Part shown: positions 30,388-40,458 of the stretch, one piece after another
Layout of the letters: each line of letters opens with the position of its first letter
Position numbering within the stretch: the first letter of the stretch is position 1
Source: Actinomycetota bacterium
Lineage (GTDB): Bacteria > Actinomycetota > Actinomycetes > Actinomycetales > Microbacteriaceae
Assembly: GCA_020160915.1 (NCBI GenBank)
Contig: JAIUPK010000008.1
Span: forward strand, 1 to 64,000
Length of the DNA: 64,000 bases
Direction of reading: 5' to 3'
Made by a program: the position numbers and the translations under genes
Notes under the pieces: generated by a model
The model's input: only the letters and a program-made list of their open reading frames with translations
Database searches by the model: none
Told to the model about the DNA's origin: nothing

Positions 30388-30899
30388 CAGTCCTGCGGCG
30401 GTACGGTCTCGGTGCCGGGCGTGTAGACCAGACCGACAGACTGTCCGTCGGTCAGCTCGAGCGTACTGACGCCCTCCTGGGCGTACTCCCACTCGCTCTC
30501 GGGGCTGCTCTTGACCCACAGCGCCCAGTACGCGACAGCGCTCAGGGTCTGGCAGGTCTCGACGAAGGGTGCCTGGCCCTCGATGGTGACCTCCGCCTCG
30601 GCTGAGGGCTGGCCATTCACCCGGCAGACCACCTGGTCCCCGTAGTCCACAGTGCCCTCGGTCGTCACGCCGGCCTCGCCGAGGATGTCGGTGGCGGGCC
30701 CCGCGGCGACGCAGTCTGCGATTGCCGGCTCATCCAGCGGACCGAAGTCGACTACGACGGCGACCTGAGCGCAGCCGCCAGCCGCTGTGGGCTGCGGCTC
30801 GGCAGTGGAGCCTGGACCCGCGGCGGGGGCCGCGCACCCGGCGAGGGCGAGCGCGACGATCGCGGCGAGGAGAGGGGCAGTTCGGGAGACGCGGGTCAC
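30387..30899 (-). CDS. Lipoprotein, possible cobalamin-capturing component
   Basis: The 170-residue precursor has a signal peptide and lipobox (LLAAIVALALAGC, Cys near residue 20), then a Pro/Thr-rich spacer and a small globular domain with DFGPLDEPAI, YGDQVVCRVNG, AYWALWVKSSPESEWEYAQEG and DGQSVGLVY. The YWALW...EWEYA pattern recalls transcobalamin-like (DUF4430-type) domains that accompany some ECF transporters. The GTG start overlaps the metF stop. Four cysteines in the mature part could pair. Ligand assignment is inference. Confidence 0.7.
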   Translation of the reverse strand: MTRVSRTAPLLAAIVALALAGCAAPAAGPGSTAEPQPTAAGGCAQVAVVVDFGPLDEPAIADCVAAGPATDILGEAGVTTEGTVDYGDQVVCRVNGQPSAEAEVTIEGQAPFVETCQTLSAVAYWALWVKSSPESEWEYAQEGVSTLELTDGQSVGLVYTPGTETVPPQD

Positions 30900-31897
30900 G
30901 GAGTTCCTTCGATCGATGCTGTCAGAGGGGTCGAGTGCTTGATGAGGCCGGCACCTTCGAGCACGGTGGTCGGAGCCGCCGAACTGTTGAAGGTGTACAG
31001 GTGGATGCCGTCGGCACCGCCGTCGAGGAGATCGCGGGCCAGGCTGATGCACGCATCGATTCCGAGACGACTCGCGGCCGCGGCATCCGGTGCCGACTCG
31101 AGGGTTGCGAGCAGGTCCACGGGCGTCGCCTCGCCCGACAGTTCGAGCATTCGCTGAAGCCGGGTGACGCTCAGTACCGGCATGATTCCCGGCAGGATGC
31201 GCATCGTCACGCCGGCCGCGCGCGCCTCGTCGACGAATCCGAGGTATTCGTCGGAGTGGAAGAACAGTTGCGTGATGGCGAGGTTGGCACCGGCGGCCTG
31301 CTTGGCGAGCAGGGTGTCGATGTCCTGGGATCTCGATCGCGAGCGCGGATGCCCGTTGGGGAACGTCGCGACCGCGATCGTGACCTTCTGCCCGCTACGC
31401 AGCCGCTTCGCTGCGGGAAATCCGGGCACATCACCGAGCCTGAACGGGCTGCGTTCGGCCTGCACGTTATGGATCAGCTGCACCAGCTCGCTGGCGCTGC
31501 GGAAGTCCCCGAGGAAGTCGTCACCCTCCTCGAACCCCTCCGGCGGGTCACCGCGAAGGGCGAGGAAGCTCGTCACCCCCGCGTCGAGGAACTCCCGAAT
31601 GACCCGGCTCGCCTCATCGAACGAGGAGCCCACGCAGGTGAGATGTGCCATGGCGCTCACCCTGTGCTCCCGGATGAGCTTGTCGAGCACCGCAAGCGAC
31701 GCTGCGCGATCCTGCCCCGTAGCCCGATAGGTCACCGACATGAACTCGGGACCGAGAGCGCTGAGCCGGTCGATCGCCGCGAAGAGGTTGGCTTCGGCCG
31801 CCGGTGACCGCGGTGGATAGAGCTCAAAGGAGAAGGTCGCGTCAGTTCGACACGGGAGATCTCCAGACACCGCACGGGCCCTTCGGTAGTGGTGCAT
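30896..31897 (-). CDS. metF: Methylenetetrahydrofolate reductase
   Basis: MetF makes the 5-methyltetrahydrofolate that MetH consumes. The TIM-barrel flavoprotein shows FSFELYPPRS, MSVTYRATG, HLTCVG, LALRGDPPEG and ITQLFFHSDEYLGFVDEARAAGV. From ATG 31897 it has 333 residues; a GTG at 31870, which has AAGGG nine bases upstream, is also possible and leaves 12 residues before FSFEL. It is the first gene of the operon metF, lipoprotein, fused ECF, ECF-S, all with 1-4 base overlaps. Confidence 0.93.
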   Translation of the reverse strand: MHHYRRARAVSGDLPCRTDATFSFELYPPRSPAAEANLFAAIDRLSALGPEFMSVTYRATGQDRAASLAVLDKLIREHRVSAMAHLTCVGSSFDEASRVIREFLDAGVTSFLALRGDPPEGFEEGDDFLGDFRSASELVQLIHNVQAERSPFRLGDVPGFPAAKRLRSGQKVTIAVATFPNGHPRSRSRSQDIDTLLAKQAAGANLAITQLFFHSDEYLGFVDEARAAGVTMRILPGIMPVLSVTRLQRMLELSGEATPVDLLATLESAPDAAAASRLGIDACISLARDLLDGGADGIHLYTFNSSAAPTTVLEGAGLIKHSTPLTASIEGTP

Positions 31898-31935
31898 TCC
31901 GAGTGGGCGGGTGCCGGGCTCGGCTGTCGCTCCTG

Positions 31936-31951
31936 TGGGGTGGTCACCCCA
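31936..31951. promoter_or_regulatory. 16-base palindrome at the metF transcription start
   Basis: TGGGGTG-GT-CACCCCA has perfect seven-base arms and lies directly after the predicted metF start point. It could be an operator for a methionine or folate regulator or a small 5' RNA stem. No known site was recognised. Confidence 0.45.
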
Positions 31952-31959
31952 GCCTGTCA

Positions 31960-31988
31960 ATTCTAGGCGTCCCGCCCACTCGGGTTAA
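31960..31988 (-). promoter_or_regulatory. Promoter of metF operon
   Basis: On the minus strand TTAACC (complement 31983-31988) is 17 bases from TAGAAT (complement 31960-31965, five of six consensus bases). Transcription would start near 31953, immediately after the hflX stop region. Confidence 0.5.
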
Positions 31989-31994
31989 CGCGTG

Positions 31995-33536
31995 TTACGC
32001 CACGAACGGCTTCAGCTCCTCCACCCGCGCGGGATGAACCATGGCGGTCACCAGAGTGCCCTCTTCGCGGTAGTCGGTCGAGAGCACCCGGCCCTGCACG
32101 TGTAGGCGCGAGATGATCTCGCCCCTGTCGTAGGGCACGAGCAACGTCATCTCGATCTCGGGAGCCGGCAGCAGCTCGGCCACTCGCGCTAGGAGCTCGT
32201 CGATGCCCTCACCCGTGCGGGCCGACACGAAGATGCCGGTCGGCTCCATCCCCCGCAGCAGAAGCCGCTGGTCGTCATCAGCGAGATCGCTCTTGTTGAA
32301 TGCCACGATCTCCGGGATGTCGCGAGCCCCGACCTCGCCGATGACGTCTCGCACCGTCGCCAGCTGTGCCGCCGGGTCCGGGTGAGAGGCGTCCACCACG
32401 TGGATGATGACGTCGGACTGTCCCACCTCCTCGAGAGTGGAGCGGAAGGCCTCCACGAGTTGGTGCGGCAGGTTGCGCACGAACCCCACGGTGTCGGAGA
32501 GGGTGAAGAGGCGACCGTCGGGCGTCGTCGAACGGCGCACCGTGGCATCCAGTGTCGCGAACAGCGCGTTCTCGACGAGCACGCCCGCCCGCGTGATGCG
32601 GTTGAGCAGGCTCGACTTGCCCGCGTTCGTGTAGCCGGCAATTGCGACGCTCGGCACCTCGAAGCGGTTGCGGTTGGCCCGCTTCGCTTCGCGCGCCGGC
32701 GCGAAGCCCTTGATCTGCTTGCGCAGCCTCGACATGCGGGTGTGGATGCGGCGACGGTCGAGCTCGATCTTCGTCTCACCCGGCCCGCGGCTTCCCATGC
32801 CGTTTCCGGCGCCGACCTGTCCACCGGCCTGGCGGGACATCGACTCACCCCAACCACGCAATCGCGGCAGCAGGTACTCGAGTTGGGCGAGCTCGACCTG
32901 AGCTCGACCCTCACGACTGGTCGCGTGCTGGCTGAAGATGTCGAGGATCACCGCGGTGCGATCGATGACCTTGACACCGACGATGTCCTCGAGCACGCGC
33001 CGCTGGCTGGCCGCCAGTTCGGTGTCGGCGATGACGGTGTCGGCGCCCGTGGCGGCAACCACGTCGCGCAGCTCCTGCGCCTTGCCCTTGCCGAAGTAGG
33101 TGCTCGGATCGGGATGCGGTCGCCTCTGGAGCAGGCCGTCGAGCACGACCGCTCCCGCCGTCTCGGCGAGGGCGGCGAGCTCGCGGATCGAGTTCTCCGC
33201 GTCCTGCACGCTGCCACCCGAGTAGACGCCGATGAGCACGACGTTCTCGAGGCGCAGTTGGCGGTACTCGACCTCGGTGACATCCTCGAGTTCGGTGGAG
33301 AGACCCGCGACGCGTCGCAGCGCCTGGCGATCCTCCCGGTCGAACTGGTCGCCGTCGCGATCGCCCTCGTAGTGGGAGTCCTCCTGGAGCGCGAGTGCTG
33401 AGCCCGATCCGAAGAGCGTGTAGCCCGCCGAACGGGCACCCTCGGTGGCCAAGACGCGATCGACGTCGCTGCGTGCAGCCGCGGCATCCGGTGTCACGGT
33501 CTCGGCCGCGGTGTCGTCGTGGTGAGATTCGGTCAT
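31995..33536 (-). CDS. hflX: Ribosome-associated GTPase HflX
   Basis: The 513-residue GTPase splits or rescues ribosomes in other bacteria. An acidic N-terminal extension (about 75 residues) precedes the HflX domain (YFGKGKAQELRD, PHPDPSTY). The glycine-rich region GAGNGMGSRGPGETKIELDRRRI leads to the G domain: G1 GYTNAGKSS, G3 DTVGF, G4 NKSD. A C-terminal CTD follows. It is divergent from the RsmC-like gene with only 42 bases between. Confidence 0.95.
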   Translation of the reverse strand: MTESHHDDTAAETVTPDAAAARSDVDRVLATEGARSAGYTLFGSGSALALQEDSHYEGDRDGDQFDREDRQALRRVAGLSTELEDVTEVEYRQLRLENVVLIGVYSGGSVQDAENSIRELAALAETAGAVVLDGLLQRRPHPDPSTYFGKGKAQELRDVVAATGADTVIADTELAASQRRVLEDIVGVKVIDRTAVILDIFSQHATSREGRAQVELAQLEYLLPRLRGWGESMSRQAGGQVGAGNGMGSRGPGETKIELDRRRIHTRMSRLRKQIKGFAPAREAKRANRNRFEVPSVAIAGYTNAGKSSLLNRITRAGVLVENALFATLDATVRRSTTPDGRLFTLSDTVGFVRNLPHQLVEAFRSTLEEVGQSDVIIHVVDASHPDPAAQLATVRDVIGEVGARDIPEIVAFNKSDLADDDQRLLLRGMEPTGIFVSARTGEGIDELLARVAELLPAPEIEMTLLVPYDRGEIISRLHVQGRVLSTDYREEGTLVTAMVHPARVEELKPFVA

Positions 33537-33578
33537 TGCTATTAACCCTTGCTAGTCAGTCTTCGGTAAGTTCTCTGC

Positions 33579-34226
33579 ATGGCCAGTGAGCACTACTTCT
33601 CGTCGTCGCCCGGAAGTGAGCTCAAACTCCGCACGATCCACGCCAAGATTCTGGGGCGGGACTACGAGTTGTCGACGGCCAATGGTGTGTTCAGCCCGGA
33701 TCGCATCGACACCGGAACCCAGGTGCTCCTGGGAAGTGTTCCGGCGCCACCGCCGGGTGGCAACCTGCTTGATCTCGGTTGCGGCTGGGGTCCGATCGCC
33801 CTCACGCTCGCGCTCGAGTCACCTCATGCGACGGTGTGGGCGGTGGACGTCAACGAGCGCGCACTGGATCTGGTGCGCACGAACGCCGCGAAATTGTCCA
33901 TAACTAATGTTAACGCAGTTCTGCCCGACGAGGTGCCCCCGTCGATCATGTTCACCACGATCTGGTCCAACCCTCCGATCCGGGTCGGCAAGAACGAACT
34001 GCACGGACTCCTCCAGCGCTGGCTGCCGAGGCTGGAGAGCGGCTCGGATGCCTGGCTCGTCGTGCAGCGCAACCTCGGCTCCGACTCGCTCCACCGGTGG
34101 CTTCAGGGCGCGTTCCCCGAGGAGTTCAGCTTTGTGCGGGCATCCACCAACAAGGGCTATCGGGTACTGCGCGCTCGGCGGCGCACCGGGCTGACCTCGC
34201 CGATCGACATCATCCGCGAGCCGTAG
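33579..34226 (+). CDS. RsmC-like class I SAM-dependent methyltransferase
   Basis: The 215-residue protein is a small-subunit rRNA guanine methyltransferase-like enzyme with a single MTS domain. SAM motif I is LLDLGCGWGPIAL, the acidic motif is AVDVNERAL, and the base-flipping motif is NPPIRVGK; residues 1-55 match the entry segment (YFSSSPGS ... GVFSPDRIDTGT). ATG 33579 has no clear ribosome-binding site; TAAGTT lies six bases before it, so a leaderless transcript is possible. It lacks the N-terminal domain of E. coli RsmC. Target base is inferred only. Confidence 0.85.
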   Translation: MASEHYFSSSPGSELKLRTIHAKILGRDYELSTANGVFSPDRIDTGTQVLLGSVPAPPPGGNLLDLGCGWGPIALTLALESPHATVWAVDVNERALDLVRTNAAKLSITNVNAVLPDEVPPSIMFTTIWSNPPIRVGKNELHGLLQRWLPRLESGSDAWLVVQRNLGSDSLHRWLQGAFPEEFSFVRASTNKGYRVLRARRRTGLTSPIDIIREP

Positions 34227-34240
34227 CGACTAGCGAGGAC

Positions 34241-35116
34241 TCAGACCTCGAGCGCGCCGACGTAGACCAGCTCGGCCGGGCCGCTCAGCGAGACGTGCTC
34301 GCCGTCCTCGGCCGGGAACATACGCACCCCGACGGTTCCACCGGGCACGTCGACTCGCCAGTGGTTGGGTGCCCCTGCGCCGGCCCAATGCCTGATCGCC
34401 AGCGCGGCGGCCACTGCCCCGGTGCCGCAGCTGAGGGTCTCCCCGCTGCCGCGCTCGTGCACGCGCATGCGGATGTGACCGACGCCGTCCTTGACGAGCG
34501 GCTCGGCAGCGACGACGAACTCGACGTTGGCGCCATCGGCCGGTTCGGGCTCGATCACCGGGATGTAGCTCAGGTCGGTGCCGTCGAGCTCCTCGTCGCT
34601 GGCCAGCGCAACGACCACGTGGGGGTTGCCCACCGAGATTCCGAGACCGGGTCGCGCGACGGGGAGTTCGCGAGCCCGCACGAGCGGCTCGCCGCCCGCG
34701 AGTTCCCACCGGCCCAGGTCGGCCTGATAGCCCGACGCGTTGCGCTGCACGTCGCGCACACCGTTGCGGGTTCCGATCGGCAGGGTGCCTCCCGGTTCGA
34801 GCTCGGCGAGGCCGTTGTCGACCAGGAAGCGCGAGAACACCCGGATGCCGTTGCCGCACATCTCGGCGACCGAACCGTCGGCGTTGTGGTAGTCCATGAA
34901 CCATTCGGCGGCCGGGTCCTCGGCGAGTACTGCGGCCCCCTCGGGAATGCTGCGTGAGCGGACTGCGCGAAGCACGCCGTCGGCTCCCACGCCGAAGTGG
35001 CGGTCGCAGATCGCAGCGATCTGTGCTGCGCTCAGGTCGATCTCACCGTCGGGGTCGGCAAACAGCACGAAATCGTTGCCGGTTCCGTGACCCTTGGTGA
35101 ATTCGAGTGTCGCCAT
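34241..35116 (-). CDS. dapF: Diaminopimelate epimerase
   Basis: DapF interconverts LL- and meso-diaminopimelate for lysine and peptidoglycan. The two catalytic cysteines lie in [11 protein letters not shown] and [14 protein letters not shown]; the start [14 protein letters not shown] is canonical. The length of 291 residues is normal. Its ATG is three bases after the miaA stop, so miaB-miaA-dapF form one transcription unit. Confidence 0.96.
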   Translation of the reverse strand: MATLEFTKGHGTGNDFVLFADPDGEIDLSAAQIAAICDRHFGVGADGVLRAVRSRSIPEGAAVLAEDPAAEWFMDYHNADGSVAEMCGNGIRVFSRFLVDNGLAELEPGGTLPIGTRNGVRDVQRNASGYQADLGRWELAGGEPLVRARELPVARPGLGISVGNPHVVVALASDEELDGTDLSYIPVIEPEPADGANVEFVVAAEPLVKDGVGHIRMRVHERGSGETLSCGTGAVAAALAIRHWAGAGAPNHWRVDVPGGTVGVRMFPAEDGEHVSLSGPAELVYVGALEV

Positions 35117-35119
35117 GGA

Positions 35120-36034
35120 TCAATCCTCTCCCATCGCAAGTGCCAGTGCGGTCGTGTGGCGACCGGGATCGTCGGAGTCGAGCCAGTGGGCAGTGTCGTA
35201 ACGCCGGAACCAGCCGACCTGGCGTCGGGCGTACCGGCGCGTCAACGCGGCCGTCTGATCGATTCCCTCTGCCTCGGTCAGCTCGCCGGCCAGCTGAGCG
35301 AACGCCTGGGCGTACCCGATGGCGCGGCTGGCCGTCACCCCGAGTTCGCGATCCCGGAGACCCCTGACCTCGTCAAGAAGACCGGCGCGCCACATGCCGG
35401 CGGCTCGCGCAGTCAGGCGATCGACGAGCAGCTCCCGCGGGGTCTGCAGGCCGATGATCACGGTGGGTCGCCACGGCCGCCCGTCTTCGGGTAAGCCGGA
35501 CCCGAAGGGCTCCCCGGTGAGTTCGACCACCTCGAGCGCCCGCACGATCCGCCGACCGTTGGATCCGCCGATCGCGCGAGCGGCATCGGGGTCGACCTCG
35601 AGCAGGCGACGATACATCGTTCCGGGGCCGGTCTCGACCAGCTCCGCTTCAAGACGGGCGCGCACTGCCGGGTCCGTGCCCGGGAAGCGGAAGTCCTGGA
35701 TGACACTCGAGACGTAGAGACCGCTGCCGCCCACGAGGATCGGGACGCTGCCGCGGGCCTCGATGTCCTCGATCGCTGAGCGGGCATCCCGCTGGTAGTC
35801 GGCGACGCTCGCTTCGTCGGACGGTTCGAGCACATCGAGCATGTGATGCGGGATGCCGCGGCGCTGACCGATCGTGAGCTTCGCGGTTCCCACATCCATG
35901 CCGCGGTACAGCTGCATCGCGTCGGCGTTGACGATCTCCGCGGACAATCCGTGGGCCGACAGCCCCTCAGCGACGCCCAGGGAGAGGTCGGACTTGCCTG
36001 TGCCGGTCGCCCCGACGATCACGACGAGGGTCAT
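35120..36034 (-). CDS. miaA: tRNA dimethylallyltransferase
   Basis: MiaA adds the dimethylallyl group to A37 of tRNAs reading U-first codons. The 304-residue protein has the P-loop [39 protein letters not shown] and the GGSGLY motif, plus the C-terminal [15 protein letters not shown] 36034 is 13 bases after the miaB stop. The longer upstream frame is a miaB shadow. Confidence 0.96.
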   Translation of the reverse strand: MTLVVIVGATGTGKSDLSLGVAEGLSAHGLSAEIVNADAMQLYRGMDVGTAKLTIGQRRGIPHHMLDVLEPSDEASVADYQRDARSAIEDIEARGSVPILVGGSGLYVSSVIQDFRFPGTDPAVRARLEAELVETGPGTMYRRLLEVDPDAARAIGGSNGRRIVRALEVVELTGEPFGSGLPEDGRPWRPTVIIGLQTPRELLVDRLTARAAGMWRAGLLDEVRGLRDRELGVTASRAIGYAQAFAQLAGELTEAEGIDQTAALTRRYARRQVGWFRRYDTAHWLDSDDPGRHTTALALAMGED

Positions 36035-36047
36035 GGCTGCCGTCGTC

Positions 36048-37589
36048 TCAGCGCAGGTCGTCGGCGAGATCGTAGATCGGCGCAGTAGCGACTCTGAGGC
36101 CGGGCAGGCCGAGTGACACCCGGCCGGGCTCCGACGACGACGCCTGCGACCCGGGCGTGGGTACGGCACAGGATTCCGCCTCGGCGCGGTCCCACGCGTC
36201 TCCCGCGCGAGTGCGACGCACCTCGAGGGGCACGCCATCGGGCGAGTCGGCGATCAGGTGGAAGGGTGCCGCCTGCGTGACCGTGACGGTCACCACGTCG
36301 CCCGGACGCGGGACGGTGCTGCCCGCCGGCACATCGAAGTGCACGAGTCGGCTGTCTTCGGCCCGACCGGACAGCCGATGGGTCTCGGAGCTCTTGCGGC
36401 CCTCGGCGGCCGTGACCAGCACGTTGAGCCGTTGGCCGACCAGCTTCTGGTTCTCCTCCCAGGAGATGCGATCCTGCAGGGCGACGAGTCGCTCGTACCG
36501 TTCCTGCACGATGGCCTTGGGCACCTGGTCGGCCATGGTGGCCGCGGGAGTTCCCTCGCGGATCGAGTACTGGAAGGTGAACGCCGAGGCGAATCGTGCG
36601 CGTTCGACCACCGCGAGGGTCTCGAGAAAGTCGTCCTCGGTCTCGCCCGGGAACCCGACGATGATGTCGGTGCTGATTGCCGCATTCGGGATGCGCTCGC
36701 GCACGCGATCGAGGATCCCCAGGAACTTCTCGGAGCGGTACGACCGGCGCATGGCCTTCAGCACGCGGTCGGATCCGGACTGGAGTGGCATGTGCAGCTG
36801 CGGCATCACGGAGGGCGTCTCAGCCATGGCGTCGATCACGTCGTCGGTGAAGGCGGCCGGGTGCGGGCTGGTGAAGCGGATGCGCTCGAGACCCTCGATC
36901 GCGCCCGCCGCGCGCAGAAGCTTCGCAAACGCTCCGCGATCTCCGAACTCCACTCCGTAGGAGTTGACGTTCTGACCCAGCAGGGTCACCTCGATGGCGC
37001 CGTCATCGACGATCGCCTGGATCTCAGCGAGGATGTCGCCGGGGCGGCGGTCCTTCTCCTTGCCCCGCAGCGCGGGCACGATGCAGAAGGTGCAGGTGTT
37101 GTTGCAGCCCACGGAGATGGACACCCACGCGCTGTGGGTCGACTCGCGGCGAGTCGGCAGCGTCGAGGGGAAGACGTCGAGCGACTCGAGGATCTCCAGC
37201 TGGGCCTCGCCGTTGTGGCGCGCACGCTCGAGCAGGGTGGGCAGTGCGCCCATGTTGTGAGTGCCGAAGACGACGTCGACCCAGGGTGCCTTCTCGAGGA
37301 TGACCGCCTTGTCCTTCTGGGCGAGGCAGCCACCGACGGCGATCTGCAGATCGGTCTTGGTCTTCTTGACGTTGGCGAGCATGCCCAGGTTGCCGTAGAG
37401 CTTGTTGTCGGCGTTCTCACGCACGGCACAGGTGTTGATGACGACGACATCGGCCTGGCCATCTGTAGCACGCACGTAGCCCGCGGCCTCCAGCGAGCCG
37501 CTCAAGCGCTCGGAATCGTGCACGTTCATCTGGCAGCCGTAGGTGCGCACCTCGTAGGTGCGCGGGGCGGTCAGGACGGCTTCGGTCAT
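36048..37589 (-). CDS. miaB: tRNA-2-methylthio-N6-dimethylallyladenosine synthase
   Basis: MiaB methylthiolates the base made by MiaA, using two iron-sulfur clusters and radical SAM chemistry. The N-terminal UPF0004 domain supplies three cysteines ([28 protein letters not shown]) and the radical SAM motif is [20 protein letters not shown] domain follows near 390-460 ([10 protein letters not shown] ... HFDVPAG). The C-terminal ~50 residues form an extra tail with little similarity. ATG 37589 (513 residues) is used; a GTG two codons earlier is equally possible. Confidence 0.95.
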   Translation of the reverse strand: MTEAVLTAPRTYEVRTYGCQMNVHDSERLSGSLEAAGYVRATDGQADVVVINTCAVRENADNKLYGNLGMLANVKKTKTDLQIAVGGCLAQKDKAVILEKAPWVDVVFGTHNMGALPTLLERARHNGEAQLEILESLDVFPSTLPTRRESTHSAWVSISVGCNNTCTFCIVPALRGKEKDRRPGDILAEIQAIVDDGAIEVTLLGQNVNSYGVEFGDRGAFAKLLRAAGAIEGLERIRFTSPHPAAFTDDVIDAMAETPSVMPQLHMPLQSGSDRVLKAMRRSYRSEKFLGILDRVRERIPNAAISTDIIVGFPGETEDDFLETLAVVERARFASAFTFQYSIREGTPAATMADQVPKAIVQERYERLVALQDRISWEENQKLVGQRLNVLVTAAEGRKSSETHRLSGRAEDSRLVHFDVPAGSTVPRPGDVVTVTVTQAAPFHLIADSPDGVPLEVRRTRAGDAWDRAEAESCAVPTPGSQASSSEPGRVSLGLPGLRVATAPIYDLADDLR

Positions 37590-37621
37590 GCCCACAAGCC
37601 TACGACGCGCGTCGAGTCGAT

Positions 37622-38253
37622 TCAGCGGAACACTGGCCCCGACGGAGTGAGGGCCGCGGCAACGGCCGCGGAGACCACGGAGCCCGAATACCCCTTGCGC
37701 ATGAGGAAGGCGCTCAGCCGACGCTTCGCCGTGGCCTGATCGAGCGATCGCAGCTGGGGGGCGCGCCTGAGGGCAATCTCGGTGGCGCGCTCGAGCTCGT
37801 CGCCCGTCTCGAGGTCATCGAGCGCGGATTCCACCGCTGCCGGCTCCAGCTTGCGACGGCGAAGTTCAGCGGTGAGGGCCGATCGCCCGAGCCCCTTGCG
37901 CTCCCGAAGCGTGCGCACGAGTGTCGCCGCGAGGTGCTCATCGTCCAGCAGCGCGACGCCGATGAGCCTCTCGAGTTCGAGTTCGACCTCGTCGGCCTCG
38001 AACTCCCGGCCGATCAGGTAGTCGCGCATCTCGGCAATCGACATGCCCCTGCGCGCCAACGCGTTCATGCTGACGTTGTTGATGGGGTCGAATCCCCCGC
38101 GCTGCACCGGGTCGTGCTGCTGAGCAGCTTCTGCTGAGCGGACGGAAGGGAGCTCCTCCGGCGCGACGGCGATGGGGGGTTCGCCGAACAGCCACGTCAC
38201 GGGAGCCAGGGGCTCCGCGGTGTCCGATGGCCTTGCGCCGGAGGAGCTCACGA

Positions 38254-38257
<4 letters not shown>
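37622..38257 (-). CDS. recX: RecA regulatory protein RecX
   Basis: RecX limits RecA filaments. The 211-residue protein has a variable N-terminal 60 residues and then three tandem three-helix repeats ([23 protein letters not shown] ..., [44 protein letters not shown]). Its GTG overlaps the recA stop by four bases, so RecX is co-translated with its target. Confidence 0.93.
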
Positions 38258-39399
<1,142 letters not shown>

Positions 39400-39580
39400 G
39401 TGCTTCTTCTCTCCGGTTAGACGGCTGGCGCCGCTGGTTGCTGCCCATAGGCTGTCGTTTCGCCCCCGGACCGGTGATGCAAGGTCCCTGGCCTCCCGAC
39501 AAAGGCTGTGGTGCTTGTGCCCCACGCTACGCGCGGGTTCCGACATTCGGTCGGACGCCATGCGCAGTGTGGGTAAAACC

Positions 39581-39596
39581 CGTCTTCGAGAAGACG
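39581..39596. promoter_or_regulatory. 16-base palindrome in the recA leader
   Basis: CGTCTTC-GA-GAAGACG is a perfect inverted repeat located between the SOS box and recA. It may be an RNA stem or a protein site. Confidence 0.35.
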
Positions 39597-39618
39597 TTAG
39601 GGAGAAGCTAGCACTGTT

Positions 39619-39632
39619 CGAATGGATGTTCG
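39619..39632. promoter_or_regulatory. LexA (SOS) box of recA
   Basis: CGAAT-GGAT-GTTCG matches nine of ten positions of CGAAC-N4-GTTCG. It lies 220 bases before the recA ATG and 20 bases from the DUF3046 stop. A TAGCTT at complement 39606-39611 could be the repressed -10. Confidence 0.75.
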
Positions 39633-39651
39633 ATACCCATAGCCCGGCGTG

Positions 39652-39879
39652 TCAGCGTTTCTTCGGCTCCCGTTGACCCACCCCGTAGCGCCGATTGGCG
39701 GGAACATCCATCGCCTCACAGAGGGCGAGCCAGATCTCGCGGGGCGCAACGCCCTTGGCAATGCCCTGCTGTGCCGTGAGCCCGCCGATCTCGCCCAGCA
39801 CCAGGTCGCTCGTGAGTACGCGGCCGTACTCCGGCCCGAACTCGTCGGACACGGCCAGCCAGAACTCGCTCAGTCGCAT
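39652..39879 (-). CDS. DUF3046 family protein
   Basis: The 75-residue protein MRLSEFWLAVSDEFGPEYGRVLTSDLVLGEI... matches DUF3046, a small actinobacterial family found just upstream of recA (Rv2738c position in M. tuberculosis). The motif TAQQGIAKGVAPREIWLALCEAMDVP is conserved and the end is basic. Function is unknown; constant linkage suggests a link to recA. Confidence 0.88.
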   Translation of the reverse strand: MRLSEFWLAVSDEFGPEYGRVLTSDLVLGEIGGLTAQQGIAKGVAPREIWLALCEAMDVPANRRYGVGQREPKKR

Positions 39880-39922
39880 CTGACCAAACTAACCCGAAAC
39901 GCCAAGCCAGCCCGAAACGCAC

Positions 39923-39951
39923 GAATGCCCCGGCGCTCGGCCGGGGCATTC
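39923..39951. terminator. Terminator hairpin after clgR
   Basis: GAATGCCCCGGC and its exact complement (39940-39951) form a 12-base stem with a five-base loop between the clgR stop and DUF3046. It probably ends the clgR transcript. Confidence 0.7.
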
Positions 39952-39978
39952 GGTGGACACTGGATCGGCAGTGACCGA

Positions 39979-40299
39979 TCAGCGAGAGACGAGGTCGGAG
40001 TCGAATTCGGCCACGAGGTCGTCGGGAAGCGTGTCGGGGATGTGAGTGGGCATCGGGTTGAGCCCCTCGATGACGGCGAGGCGGTCGCCCACCTCGCGCA
40101 TGATGACCGAGATCGGGGTCTCGAGCGCCTCCGCTACAGACGCAAGAATCTCAGAGCTGGCCTCTTTCTGGCCGCGCTCCACCTCACTGAGGTAGCCGAG
40201 CGCAACGCTCGCCTTGCTCGCGACCTGGCGAAGGGTGCGGCCCTTCTGCAAACGGAAGTCACGGAGAACGTCACCGATTTCCTGACGTACCAGAACCAT
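39979..40299 (-). CDS. clgR: ClgR-type XRE transcriptional activator
   Basis: The 106-residue protein has the ClgR pattern: MVLVRQEIGDVLRDFRLQKGRTLRQVASKASVALGYLSEVERGQKEASSEILASV is the Cro/CI-type helix-turn-helix, and the C-terminal 35 residues are acidic. ClgR activates clp protease and chaperone genes in actinobacteria and is itself removed by Clp. AGGAGGG stands four bases before ATG, a strong site. Synteny with pgsA, cinA and recA supports the identification. A CATAAT (complement 40370-40375) upstream could be its -10. Confidence 0.9.
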   Translation of the reverse strand: MVLVRQEIGDVLRDFRLQKGRTLRQVASKASVALGYLSEVERGQKEASSEILASVAEALETPISVIMREVGDRLAVIEGLNPMPTHIPDTLPDDLVAEFDSDLVSR

Positions 40300-40458
40300 T
40301 GGACCCTCCTTTTCTGCCTGTTGAATCCGGCCAGTTTTCCCGTTGGAGGCCTAAGACTACAGCCTCTCGATTATGAGAACTCTAACCACTGACAACTGAG
40401 CAGTACGTGTGAACTCACCACATGTAACGAGATCGAAACGAGCAGTATTCCCGCTCGG

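Noticed and set aside
31898..31994. Riboswitch before metF
   Set aside because: The 5' region is under 60 bases after the predicted start and holds only one small stem.
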